From CAWBVG01 sp963792175 (GTDB lineage Bacteria; Acidobacteriota; Vicinamibacteria; Vicinamibacterales; CAVVIG01), in the NCBI GenBank assembly GCA_963792175.1, contig CAWBVG010000001.1, forward strand, positions 1 through 64,000: a stretch of DNA of 64,000 bases. Direction: 5' to 3'. A program made the position numbers and the translations under genes. Positions 35,847-45,849 of this stretch are shown here, piece after piece (within the stretch, counting starts at the first letter, position 1; each line of letters opens with the position of its first letter). The notes beneath the pieces were generated by a model. The model worked only from the letters and a program-made list of their open reading frames with translations. It did not search any database and was not told where the DNA came from.

Positions 35847-37346
35847 TCAGCGCGCCTTCGCAATGTAGCTCAGAGCGCGCAGCCCCGGCAGGAAGAAGTA
35901 GGCGCCGCCGCGAACCGTCACGAACTGCGGAAGAGCGGAGACTTGCGTTCGCACCCTTCCGTCGTTCTGCACGACGAACGAGTCGGTGACCGGGCAGCCG
36001 GGCCTGGGCTCGCGCGTGCCAATCAGCGGATCGCTCTCGCCCGACAACGCGGAGAACTTGGTGTTGATCATCCAGGCATTCTGCAGGAACTCGAACTGGC
36101 GCGCGATGTTCGCGTTGAGGCAGATGAAATGCAGACCGCGCTCCGGATCGTCGGCCGGCGCCGCCGACAGCGCGTCGCGGGTCGGAATCGACGGACCGTA
36201 TTCACGCCCGCGCCGCAGGATCCGGTGAAAGCGGACCGACGATATCAAATCGTCTCGGAATCCCTTCGACGCGAAACCGAGAGCCGCGAGAAGCCGCGCC
36301 AGGCCGGTCGGACGTCCGGGATAATCCGCATTCCGCGGGTTCGCGCGCCGCACATGCGCGCCGAAGGGGCAGCGCACTCCCGCCGGATCCGCATCGAACG
36401 TGAAGCGATTCTGGCGAATCTCCTCGGGATCCGATCCAATGCCCTCGATCGGATGATCGGCAATCGGCACCAGCGGGACGCCGTCTCTCGTGCGTCCGAC
36501 GAACGCCGCCGCCAGCGCCTCGGCTTGCGCGAGATCGCCGCCGGCTGCGCGATAGGCAAATTGCCAGAAGCCGCGCACGTCCTGGCGGAGCTGTCGCATG
36601 ACGAGGTACGAGCCGTTCCTGCCAAGATCTTTTTTCTCCGGCGCGTCCTCAGCCATCGGCAGGTCCGCGCTGCGGGCGTCGGCGTCGAGTAACGGACGAT
36701 CGGTGTACTTGCCGTATTCGTTTCGATAGCCGAGGAGAAACTCGCCGAGCGCGGTCAAGTTGCTGTAATCGTTGCCGCGATCCTTGGAGCGTGTGCGGGT
36801 GTCGTTCCAGTCGATCACGGGTTGGCTGATGCCGTCGGCGAAGCCAAACGGCTCGATGCCGTCGAGGTCGGCCGTGTTCAGCCGTCTGACCGTCTCGAAC
36901 CCCGCGTCCCACGCCGGTCCCGTGCTGCGCTGCATGAAGCTCGCGAGGCCGCCGGGCTCCGCGAAGAACATGACGAGCAGGTGCGGAACGGTGGCGGCAC
37001 CACCGCCCCATTCCCAATGGTCGGGCGCGTTGCTGCCGATGTCGCCCAGACGCCGCGAACGGCTGGCCTCTGTCATGCCGCCCAGGAAGTCGGGAGCGAA
37101 CGCGGCCAGCACCGCCGCCGGCACGCCGAACCTATCCAAGCCCACTGGTGTGAACGCGACGTGGAGCGCGGTTGGTGGAGGCGAATCCTGCGTCGCCGCG
37201 TTCGTCACGGGCGCGGATCCCAGCCACGATCGGGCGGCAGCCGCGTCCTTGACACGCGCCAGGACGTACGACGCCTCCGTCATCCGCTTGTAGCCGAAAC
37301 GGACCAGGCCCTGAACGTCGGCGTAATCGATCGGGCTGGCCGTCAT
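35847..37346 (-). CDS. DyP-type heme peroxidase
   Basis: 499 residues. The GxxDG motif is in FGFADGISQP near residue 168, giving the distal catalytic Asp, and the proximal heme His is in RFHRILRRG near 371. DRGNDYSNLTALGEFLLGY and CPFGAHVRRANPRN are typical too. Using hydrogen peroxide, it oxidises dyes, phenolics or other bulky organics. No signal or Tat motif is visible from ATG 37346; a longer reading to 37790 overlaps the upstream gene. The start overlaps the upstream stop as ATGA, so the two are probably translated together. Confidence 0.93.
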   Translation of the reverse strand: MTASPIDYADVQGLVRFGYKRMTEASYVLARVKDAAAARSWLGSAPVTNAATQDSPPPTALHVAFTPVGLDRFGVPAAVLAAFAPDFLGGMTEASRSRRLGDIGSNAPDHWEWGGGAATVPHLLVMFFAEPGGLASFMQRSTGPAWDAGFETVRRLNTADLDGIEPFGFADGISQPVIDWNDTRTRSKDRGNDYSNLTALGEFLLGYRNEYGKYTDRPLLDADARSADLPMAEDAPEKKDLGRNGSYLVMRQLRQDVRGFWQFAYRAAGGDLAQAEALAAAFVGRTRDGVPLVPIADHPIEGIGSDPEEIRQNRFTFDADPAGVRCPFGAHVRRANPRNADYPGRPTGLARLLAALGFASKGFRDDLISSVRFHRILRRGREYGPSIPTRDALSAAPADDPERGLHFICLNANIARQFEFLQNAWMINTKFSALSGESDPLIGTREPRPGCPVTDSFVVQNDGRVRTQVSALPQFVTVRGGAYFFLPGLRALSYIAKAR

Positions 37347-38647
37347 AGGAGCGCCACCCAGTCGCGGGCGTCGCGGTCGGTCAGCGACGCCGATTCCAGT
37401 CCTTCGCGAATGCGCACGTTTCGTTCGAGATCCGCCGCGGTCAGGCCCGGGTAGGCCTTGTACCACACCTGCGTCGGCATCTGATGACGGCGCAGATACT
37501 CCTTGAATTTGCGCTCGTCGTCGCAGCCGTCGAGAATCAGCCAGCGAGCCCTCGGGTAGCCGATGCCGTTGCTGAAGACGACGTTGAGTCCGAAGCCAAC
37601 CCGGTTGATGAAGTCGTCCATGTAGCTTTCGAGACTGCCGTCGTAGTTGCTCGCGAACAGAATTCGCTTCGTGCCGTCGAGAAACGTCCATCGCGCGAAG
37701 TGGATGGTACGCACGCGCGCAAGCCGGCCGCGCGTGTAGACGTGCCGCGCGGCGTAATCGATCGCCAGCAACACGAATCTCGTCGTCCACAAGCGCACGA
37801 ATCCTGGCTTGAGGCTCCCCATCGCGCTGAACTGATTGCTGACGTCGTGATCCTCGATGAGCGCCAGTTCGGCGCCGAGCACCGGATCGTGCCGCTGGCA
37901 GAGCTCGGGATCGGTCTTCTCGAGCTGACGCACACGGAACGCGAAGACGATCGCGGCCACGAGAAGTAGCGGCGACAGCAGCAGGAGGAGCAACGGTACA
38001 CCCAGCAGGTGCAGCAGATTACGGATGCGCCAGCCGAACGGCGTCGGTTCTTCGGGCGACAACGTGACGCGGCCAGCCGCCACGTCGCCATTAACCAGCT
38101 CGCGGAGCTTGGCGTGAACGCCGGCGGGCGGCATGCTTCGGAGCTCGGATGCGGCACGCTCGATGTGCGACTGCAGCGCATCGTGGAGAGCGGCCTCCTC
38201 GCGGATCCGTGCGTACCGGTGCGGCCGCGCCAATTGACGTAGCTCGCGGCAGGCTGGCGCGCCATGCGCCTTCATCCACGACACCAGATCGATCTCAGGT
38301 GCAAATCCCTCGCAGCAGGAGAAGAGCGCTCGCAGGCCCGCCGGCGCCCGTGCCGCGAGCTCGGCGAGAAACGCATCGGCGTCGCCGTCGACGTCGCCAA
38401 GGAATCCGAGATACAGCGGGTACTCGGCGGGAGTGATGTTGTACACCTGATTGTCGCCAACGGTCTTGTCATCGATGATGAGCACGCGGGCGACGTGGAG
38501 CCGGTCGAACTGCGCAAACGGGATCACGCCGTTGTCGGACTTGAGACGTCCGGGCGCCTCGTTCATCGATGCGAGCAGCCGTCGCAGGTCGGCTTCGCGC
38601 GCCGGAATGATCGGCGCCAGGACAAAGAATTCGGCCTGCGGTGTCAT
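37343..38647 (-). CDS. Membrane protein with two possible ferredoxin-like halves, DyP neighbour
   Basis: 434 residues, not recognised. One strong hydrophobic segment (LLHLLGVPLLLLLLSPLLLVAAIVFAF, about 215-240) divides it. The N-half has FDRLHVARVLIIDD and EYPLYLGFLGDVDG, the C-half has TIHFARWTFLDGTKRILFAS and SYMDDFINRVGFGL; both look like strand-helix-strand units of the dimeric alpha/beta barrel seen in DyP and related proteins. That fold call is inference. Tightly coupled with the DyP gene, so it could be its membrane anchor or partner. Confidence 0.55.
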   Translation of the reverse strand: MTPQAEFFVLAPIIPAREADLRRLLASMNEAPGRLKSDNGVIPFAQFDRLHVARVLIIDDKTVGDNQVYNITPAEYPLYLGFLGDVDGDADAFLAELAARAPAGLRALFSCCEGFAPEIDLVSWMKAHGAPACRELRQLARPHRYARIREEAALHDALQSHIERAASELRSMPPAGVHAKLRELVNGDVAAGRVTLSPEEPTPFGWRIRNLLHLLGVPLLLLLLSPLLLVAAIVFAFRVRQLEKTDPELCQRHDPVLGAELALIEDHDVSNQFSAMGSLKPGFVRLWTTRFVLLAIDYAARHVYTRGRLARVRTIHFARWTFLDGTKRILFASNYDGSLESYMDDFINRVGFGLNVVFSNGIGYPRARWLILDGCDDERKFKEYLRRHQMPTQVWYKAYPGLTAADLERNVRIREGLESASLTDRDARDWVALL

Positions 38648-38665
38648 CGTGTGATTCGGCGCGCT

Positions 38666-39926
38666 CTACGAGAACACCTCGTCCCCCGTCGGCTCGTAGT
38701 GCGGCACGTTGTTCATCGTGTGCCGAAGCTTCGAGAGCTCGTAATACATCCGACGGCGGGCGCGGCTCTGATTGCCGAGCGGGCGATGTTCGGCAATCGA
38801 GTGCCACGGGTTGTACGACAGGCGCTTCGCGAATTCCATCTGCGCCGGCGAGTTGAACGTCTGCTGCGGCAGGCGCAGCGTGGCCACCGAAACTCGCGGC
38901 GACAGCCGCTCGGGCCAGAGCACGCCGTTGTTCTCGATCGGCATCAGATGCGGATCGGTCTGCAGCTGCAGCCGCAAGTCGAGCTCGACGTCGCTCCGCG
39001 CCAGCGCTGCCACCATCGCGTCGCGAAGATAGTCGTCGGGCGGCCGAAGCGGCAGCCGCGGAATCGGCGTCCGCCGTCCGGACGTCGGCCAGACCGAGTA
39101 CTGCATCGCCTGCCCGTCGCCCAACAGATACGGCACGCAGCTGAAGTACGGTGCTTCGAACGGGCTGCTCTGCGCTTTGATCCACAGGCCCTGCATGATC
39201 AGGTCGAGGACGTGCGGGCGATGGAGGTTGAGGAAATAGAGGATCTGCGCGTTCTTATTGCTCTCGATCTGCAGCTGCGCGTTGGCCTTGGTGTCGGGCG
39301 TGACGAACGTCGGCGTCGAGACGCCGATGAAGTCCTGCGTGTACTGTCTCCTCGTCCATCAGCTTCGGTCCGGGCACGCCCATCAGCTTGATGCTGATGC
39401 TCATGAAGCCGACGTCTTCGATGTCCGGCGTGACGTACGGCCCAGGACCCGAGAACCTCACCCACGCGCGGTAGGTCTGCGGCTCGGCGAAGATGCCGCG
39501 CCGAAGCTGCTCGGGCAGGCCGTCGTGCACGATGAACTCGCCGCGGACGATGCCGTGCGTCTTCGTGTTGCCGCCGCGCTCGAATCCGCCCGGCTTCCAG
39601 AGCGATCGCATCTGCTTCGTCGAAGCTGTCGATGATCGACTGCGAGGTGCTGCCTCTTCGTCCGGGAATCAGTCGCTCCTCGGCGATCGCGCAGCCCTTC
39701 GTTCCGCCGCGGCAGTTGATCAGCGCCGTCGTCAGCCGCGGCCAGCGGGTCGCGCAGCAGCGCGTCGAACAGCGGCCGGATGAACGGGTCGAACCGGCGC
39801 TCCAGATGCACGAGCGACGTCGGACGGCATTGACCAGGAGATCCAGGAACGCCGAGCCGGTGTTGGCGCGCGGGGCCGGAGCGGCTCGGTTCGAGTGACG
39901 TCGGCATGCATGGGTCTCGCCGGCAT
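38666..39926 (-). CDS. Catalase-like heme protein, frameshifted
   Basis: About 420 residues once slips near 39840, 39640, 39330 and 39205 are mended. In order: THGIVRGEFIVHDGLPEQL, TYRAWVRFSGPGPYV, SISIKLMGVPGPKLM, then YSVWPTSGRRTPIPR and the end SYNPWHSIAEHRPLGNQSRA with RMYYELSKLRH. These match catalase-related proteins that are shorter than true catalases; relatives include peroxygenases and allene-oxide synthases acting on fatty acid hydroperoxides. Start ATG at 39926 overlaps the cytochrome stop (TGATG). Ends 18 bases before the next gene. Confidence 0.78.
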
Positions 39927-42520
39927 CAGAACGTTTTCAGGAACTCGATCAGCGCCGCCTTGTCGTCGTTCGGCAAGTCGGTGCCGAAGAGGTGACCGCG
40001 ATTCACGACGAAGTCCGGGCACTTGCTGACCTCGAGCAGCGGCTCGACGAGGTCGGCGAACACCGCCCGGGCCTGATCGTTCGGTGGCGTTGCCGCCGAG
40101 CTCGTGCAAACGCGCGAGGAGCTTGCACCAGCACCGCGCCGACCTTCACGGACTGCTGCGCGCGCTGCAGCGGATCGGCGATCGTCGGACAGCAGATTCA
40201 GGTTCGCGAGCAGCCCGATCGGCGTGCCCTGCGGGATCGGTCCGAGCCGCACGCCCTCGTCGGTGAACAGTGCCGGGAACAGCGTCCGTCTGCGCCGAAG
40301 CGTCTTTTGCAGGAAGTCGGGCAGGTAGCCCGCGCCGACACTGTCAGGTACGACCGGCCGCGTCGTCGTGGCCCGCCGGGCGCCCGATCGCCGACGCGGT
40401 CGATGACGCCGGGAATCCTCGCGCCCAGCAGCGAGTCCTTGTCGCGATCGCTCGGGCCAGAGCATCTTGTGGATCGAGTCGTCGAACGATCGCAGCCGTG
40501 CCTCGACCGACGGGCTCTCCTCGAAACGGCCCATCGTGTTGTTCAGCAGGAACGGCGCCGTCGACCACAGGCTGACGAGCGACGGCGGCCGCGTGTAGCC
40601 GCGCCCGCCGGCGGGCATCGTGTACGTGCGCGGCTCGCCGGTATACGGGTGGTAATACGTGATCTCGCCGACCGATGGCAGGTCCTTGTACGACTGCGAC
40701 GAGAAGTTGTCCCAGATGTTGCCGCCGAGCGCGTTGGTCGCGAGCGGGCTGCACGCGTTGGTCTGAAGCAGCGTGACCGGCACCCTGAATTCGGTCGACA
40801 GGTAGTTGTCCTGCGAGGAAATCGGGCGCCATGACGATGTCGCGCATCTGCTGTTTGAATGCGGCGTCTGCGTCGACGTCCCAGTACTTGTTCCAGCACG
40901 CCAGATAGTCGCTTACCCGCGCAGCCGTCGGGATCGAGTGCCGGTAGGGCCGCTCGGCAGCTTGCTCGAGTGGCATCGCGCGCAGTTCTCCGCGAATGCC
41001 ACCTTGCCGCGCGTCAGCACCTGCTGGTCGGTGGTCAGGTAGTGCTGCCCGCCAGGCGCGTCCGCGAGGTGATGGGCGCCGGTCGTCTTCAGGAAGAACC
41101 GCGCCATGTCGAACGTCTGCGCTTCGGTGGCCTTGAAGTACGCCGAGTTCTCGCGCGCGACCGCGATCTTGATCGGCGTGATCGGCTGTGCCGCCGACGA
41201 GCGGGTTGAAGTGCGTCAGCCATTCTTCGCTGAACGTGCCGATGTTCAGGTAGACGCGGTTCAGCGCGCCCATGGCGCCGACCGAATCGGAGCCATCCTT
41301 CAGCACGCGCGGCGTCCAGACCGATGTCGGGGCGCTGGAACAGCTGCGCGAGCGGCCCTCGTTCAGGTAGTCGTTGAACTGGCGGTTGTCGAGGTTGCCG
41401 CCCTTGAGCGTTTCCTTGCCCCAGCGCTTCGCGTGAAGCAGCCGCGGACCGAGCAGATACACCGCGTTCATCGTCCGCGGATTGTTGATGTTGTCGGTGG
41501 AGACGAATGACGTGTCGAGCGAGCCCGGCCGCGAGGCGTGAAACAGCTGAAACGCGAAGTTTTCGAAAGTCGGCTGCCTGGAAGAAGATGCGATCGACCC
41601 AGAAGTACTGCGCGCCGACGTTCGAGCTCAGGTTGGCCCACTCCGGGTTGTTCGGATCGGCCGGCGGCTTGATCGGGTTCGGTCCGACATGACAGAACCC
41701 GCACGACATGCCCGACGCGGTACGGACGAATCAGCGTCTTGTCTTCCGCGTAGGTCGGGATCCGGTGTAGTACCTCTCGGCGTCCCAACGCGCCGCCGCG
41801 CCGATCGTCGAACTGCCGGATTCGGGAAGAGGCGGAAGCCGACGATCCCCGTCGCATAGCCGTAGTAGGATCCCGTGTCGAACGGCTTGCCGTTCACCGT
41901 GCGGCCCCGCGAGCCGAGCTGCACACCGGGATACTTCGCCGCGTTCTCGAACGGATCGGGCGCGCACCCGGCCTTCCGCGTGTCGAGCCAGAGATTCCAG
42001 CGCTGCGGATCGGGCCCGGTGGCTTTCTCGAAGCACGGCTCGTTGACGAGACCGAAATACTCCCAGCGGTTCTGCGGCGGCCGTTCGCCGGTTGCAGACC
42101 GGCTGTACTGCGACGGATGCGAGGACGACCTTCAGAAAATCGACCGCGCCCGCGCTGCTGTCGCCGAGCACTTCCCAGAGCCGGTCGTTCCCGCCGGTCC
42201 AGACGAGCCACGTATTGCGGCCTTGAATCTCTTCGCGTGACAACGCGACCGGACCGTTCCGGTCCTGATCCATGTCGTGGAAGTAGTCCTCGTCGGCGGC
42301 CTGGAAGGACGCTGCGTCGCGGGCCGGGGAGGCCGCGCAGCGCTTCGTCGAGAATGTGGCCCGACCGTCCATAGACGTACCAGAGCACGCCGGCCGCAAT
42401 GACCAGCGCGAGCAGGGCGGCGGCTCCCAGAATGGTGATACGGCCGTTCTCTCGATTCACGGTCTGATACCTCGCGATCTGCGCCTCGACCCGAGGCACA
42501 AGTGAGTGACGCCGCGCCAT
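39926..42520 (-). CDS. Large di-heme c-type cytochrome, many frameshifts
   Basis: About 865 residues once at least five slips are mended. A membrane helix near the N-terminus (ILGAAALLALVIAAGVLWYV) anchors it to the periplasmic side. Two heme-c sites are seen: CGFCH near 41695 and CARCH near 40980. Between them are NPEWANLSSNVGAQYFWVDR, NPRTMNAVYLLGPRLL-like text, SVGAMGALNRVYLNIGTFSE and ARFFLKTTGAHHLADAPGG; the end is CPDFVVNRGHLFGTDLP. The two-heme layout resembles RoxA/MauG-like oxygenases and peroxidases, but it is longer; that comparison is inference. ATG 42520 is preferred; TTG 42562 overlaps the upstream gene. Confidence 0.72.
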
Positions 42521-42554
42521 GAATCGTGTCACCGGCGCTGCTCGCCGGATCGGA

Positions 42555-42980
42555 TCAGTCAAATTGCAGCGCGAAATGCAGGACCGGCTTGTTGCTCCAA
42601 TAGACTCGCCCGAGATAGAGCTTGGGCGCGACGAGACGAATTTCGTCGCGAATCCATTTGGCGACCAGCGATGTCTTCGAGTAGTCGAGCACGATGCATT
42701 CCTTGCCGTCGAGCAGACTCGGACCCTTGTAGACTTCGGCCACGATCGCGTTCACGCCCAGCACGGTAATCCGGTTCCTCAGCACGCCATGAGGACCGTC
42801 GAAGGTTTTGCCTTGCCACACGAACACGCTCACCGCTTCCGCCACTTCGGGCGTGAACGTGGTGCCGGGCGCAACGATGGCGGTGCCTTTGGCCTGCCCG
42901 TCGGGAATGGGGCCGCTCTCCGCCTTGCTGAACAGATCGTCGAGTTGTGCATTGGACAACTTGAGCAGTGACGGGAACAT
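42555..42980 (-). CDS. 141-residue conserved-looking hypothetical protein
   Basis: Not recognised. No signal peptide or membrane helix. Strand-rich text: GTAIVAPGTTF, FVWQGKTFDGPHGVLRN, ITVLGVNAIVAEVYKG, ECIVLDYSKTSLVAKWIRDE, and the end KPVLHFALQF. This looks like a small beta-barrel, possibly lipocalin- or SRPBCC-like in shape, and could carry a hydrophobic ligand; that is only a guess. It lies between the GMC and cytochrome genes, closely upstream of the latter. Confidence 0.6.
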   Translation of the reverse strand: MFPSLLKLSNAQLDDLFSKAESGPIPDGQAKGTAIVAPGTTFTPEVAEAVSVFVWQGKTFDGPHGVLRNRITVLGVNAIVAEVYKGPSLLDGKECIVLDYSKTSLVAKWIRDEIRLVAPKLYLGRVYWSNKPVLHFALQFD

Positions 42981-43132
42981 CAATCGACATAGTGCGTGCC
43001 CCGAGATGAGTCAGTTGAGCCTGCCTGGCGGAAACTGCTCGCGATCTTTCGCGAAAGCATCTCGCTTGTCAATCGCCTTCTGGACCCTTCGTGCATGCGG
43101 ACGCCTGCCGGCAGCGCGCGTCGGCAATGGCA

Positions 43133-45014
43133 TCAGTCGCGGGCATCAGCAAGGATCACGTCGGCCGCCTTCTCCGCAACGAGATAGACGGCGCTGGCGA
43201 TGAAGAATCCCGGAATCCGCGGAAACACCGATGCGTCGACCACTCGAAGACCGGTCGTGTGATGGACGCGAAACGCGCTGTCGAGCACACCACCGTTCTC
43301 CGGAGGCCGATCGCGCACGTCCCGCACCCGTGATGGCCCCATGCGCTTCGACGCACGTGATCCTCGAGCTCGGCATCGCTCCGCAGCAGCTCGCCCGGTA
43401 GTACTTCGGTCGAGCCGATGCCGCGCGCACGCAGGCGCTCGATTCAGCTGCCGCACGAATCGCATCCCCTCGACGACGGCCCTCACATCTTCCTCTCCGC
43501 CTTCCTGGAACTGGTTGAAGGTGATGGTCGGCGGTTCCAGCGGGTCGTCGTTCTTGAGCGTCACGCGGCCGGCGGCGTTTTTCGTGTGCGCCTTGAGGAT
43601 CACCCAGGTGAGATAGTTCTTGTCGGTTCCCAGGCTCGCCGAGTATCCAGGCTCGTAGCCTTCGAATCGAGCCACCAGCGCCATGCAGAACAGATCCGGC
43701 AGCGTTCCCGCTGCTGACGATCGCGTGAACACCGTGAGCACGGCTCCGTTCGTCGCGTACAGGCCCTTGCCATGCGCCTGCCATTTCTCGTACGCGGCGT
43801 CGCCAGCGCAGAACGATGCGCCTCGGTAGATGTCCCACTCCGAAAAGTCCATGCGCGACACGACGCTGACCTCGTAACGGTCCTGGAGGTTCCGTCCGAC
43901 GCCAGGCAGCGCCACCCGTTCCGTGATGCGCTGCGCGCGAAGTACGTCAGGAGGGCCGATGCCCGACAGCATCAGCAGCTGCGGGGTGTTGAACACGCCA
44001 CCGCAGAGGATCACCTCGCGCGAGGCATAGGCCGTTCCTGCCTCACCGGGCTCGACGCTCGGCGCGACGTGCGCGCGATACAGTCGCACACCCTTCCGGT
44101 ACTCCACGCCGTACGCGTGACGCTGCTCGTCGAGCAGGACCCGAGTGGCGACCGTGTTCAGACTGATCGTGAGTCGATCCGGATAACGACGCGCGACGTC
44201 GAGCACGCGCTCCCGTGTCCCGTAGCGGCGGTGGCGATCGGTGGTGAGCGGCAGGTAGCGAATGCCCGTCGCGTCGTCTTTGACCAGGCGCCAGTCGTTC
44301 GGATCGAACGCCCCGATGAAAAACCAGCGCAGGCGTTGCCGAAGATTCGGCGCCTGACGCATGGCGGCGAGGCCCGCTTCGATGACGACGCGGCGCAGAT
44401 GACGATCGGTCAAGGCCTCGATTGGAATCGTCGTTTCGACGGGCAGCCACCCACGCCAGCCATGTCGCGTTGGATTGATTCCGAGCCGCGCCAGCCAGCG
44501 ATGGATCGGGCGATGCCGGCAGTTCTCGAGACGCTCGAAGTACCGCCGCATCGAGGACGCCGACCAGCTGCGATCCCCGGTAAGCCGGGCGATGTCGTCC
44601 CAGTCCGCGTTCTGCGGATAGACGAAGATCATCGCGTTGTGCGCGGTGCAGCCGCCAAGCGTGCCAGCACGAGGATAGAGAAAGCCTCCGGCGTCGCGAC
44701 CGGGCGGCAACGCGTACGTACTTGGGGTCGCGCCGGTCCAGGGCGGCGTCGGTCTGATGCTGTACGAAGAAGTTCCAGGACAACCCATCGTTTTCGGACG
44801 CGAGCGAATGAAACGCCGGGACGTCGTAGTCGTCCGGCAGCCGCGACCGCGCGCGATCCAACCTGTCCCCTCCGCTCAGCTGGTGTGCGTCTCCACCGGC
44901 TTCGAGGAGCAGCACCCGGCGGCCGGCTTCCGCCAGGCGCGCGGCCAGTGTTCCGCCGCCAGCGCCGGATCCGACGACGATGTACTCGTACGGGTTGTCG
45001 AGTGAAGGAGCCAT
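43133..45014 (-). CDS. GMC-family FAD oxidoreductase, frameshifted
   Basis: About 625 residues. YIVVGSGAGGGTLAARLAEAG is the FAD-binding Rossmann motif; GGCTAHNAMIFVYPQN is the GMC signature 1 region, and GGVFNTPQLLMLSGIGP is GMC signature 2. The end VVDASVFPRIPGFFIASAVY is usual for the family, with catalytic His in the RVHHTTGL... area. Slips near 44720 and 43420-43350 break it. GMC enzymes oxidise alcohols, sterols or sugars, often giving hydrogen peroxide. No signal seen. Starts 40 bases after the patatin gene. Confidence 0.88.
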
Positions 45015-45054
45015 GGGAACGCGACGTGCGCCGATCCTATCGCAGTCGCTTCGT

Positions 45055-45846
45055 TCACGTGCGCATCAGCCATGCCCGGTTCCGCTCGGCGAACGCTTCC
45101 GCGCTCGCGCGGCCAATCGCGAACGCCTCGAGCGACCGCGCGACATCGAAATCGTAGGCGCCGAGCGCGAGCGGCTCGATTGGAGACAGCACGCGGTAGT
45201 CGGCCTTTGGCGAGGACTCGACAGTTCGAAGAGCGCCCTTGAGCAAACGCCCGTCTCCGTTGCTCGAGCACGCGATGACTTTTCCGGCGCCCAACCGTTC
45301 CACATCGTCCACCGGGACGCGCTCGAGCCACGCGCCGTCGAACGTCGGACAACCCTCCACCGGCACCATCTGCCAGTAGGGGCCGGGGACAAAACACGAC
45401 GCCTGAACGACCGACGCGATGCGCAGCTGGTGACGTCCGGTGATCACACGGCGTTCGAAATGCCAGTGGTCCCAGACAGTCACCGCGATGCCGAGCGGGA
45501 CAACCGCGTCGGTCATCTTCGCATCGCCGAAATGACGCTGCGCCGCTCCGGCGACGATTTCGGTCATGCGGAAGGGCCAGCGTGCGCGGAGCACCCGCCG
45601 CCAATCGCACACCGCACTGCCGACCAGCTCCATCCACGCCTCTCGGAGCCGGTCGTCTCGGTTCGTCGCAAGTGCCGCGGCGACGAGCGACCCGGAGCTG
45701 GCGCCGGCGACGGCCGCCGGCCGGAAGCCGTTCTCAGTAAGCCATTCGACGGCGCCGACGTGAAACGCCGCGCGACAGGCGCAGCCTTCGAACGCGATGC
45801 CCAATGCCGGATCAAACGAGGGAATCGCGAATCTGTTCACCTCCAC
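45055..45846 (-). CDS. Patatin-like phospholipase
   Basis: 263 residues. The oxyanion motif GCACRAAFHVGAVEWL is followed by GASSGSLVAAAL with the Ser nucleophile near residue 50, and the catalytic Asp is in FDGAWLERVPVDDV near 168. Short for the family but complete. Expected to release fatty acids from phospholipid or other acyl lipids in the cytoplasm. GTG at 45846 follows the stop of the upstream gene by three bases, so the two are cotranscribed. Confidence 0.88.
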   Translation of the reverse strand: MEVNRFAIPSFDPALGIAFEGCACRAAFHVGAVEWLTENGFRPAAVAGASSGSLVAAALATNRDDRLREAWMELVGSAVCDWRRVLRARWPFRMTEIVAGAAQRHFGDAKMTDAVVPLGIAVTVWDHWHFERRVITGRHQLRIASVVQASCFVPGPYWQMVPVEGCPTFDGAWLERVPVDDVERLGAGKVIACSSNGDGRLLKGALRTVESSPKADYRVLSPIEPLALGAYDFDVARSLEAFAIGRASAEAFAERNRAWLMRT

Positions 45847-45849
45847 CGA

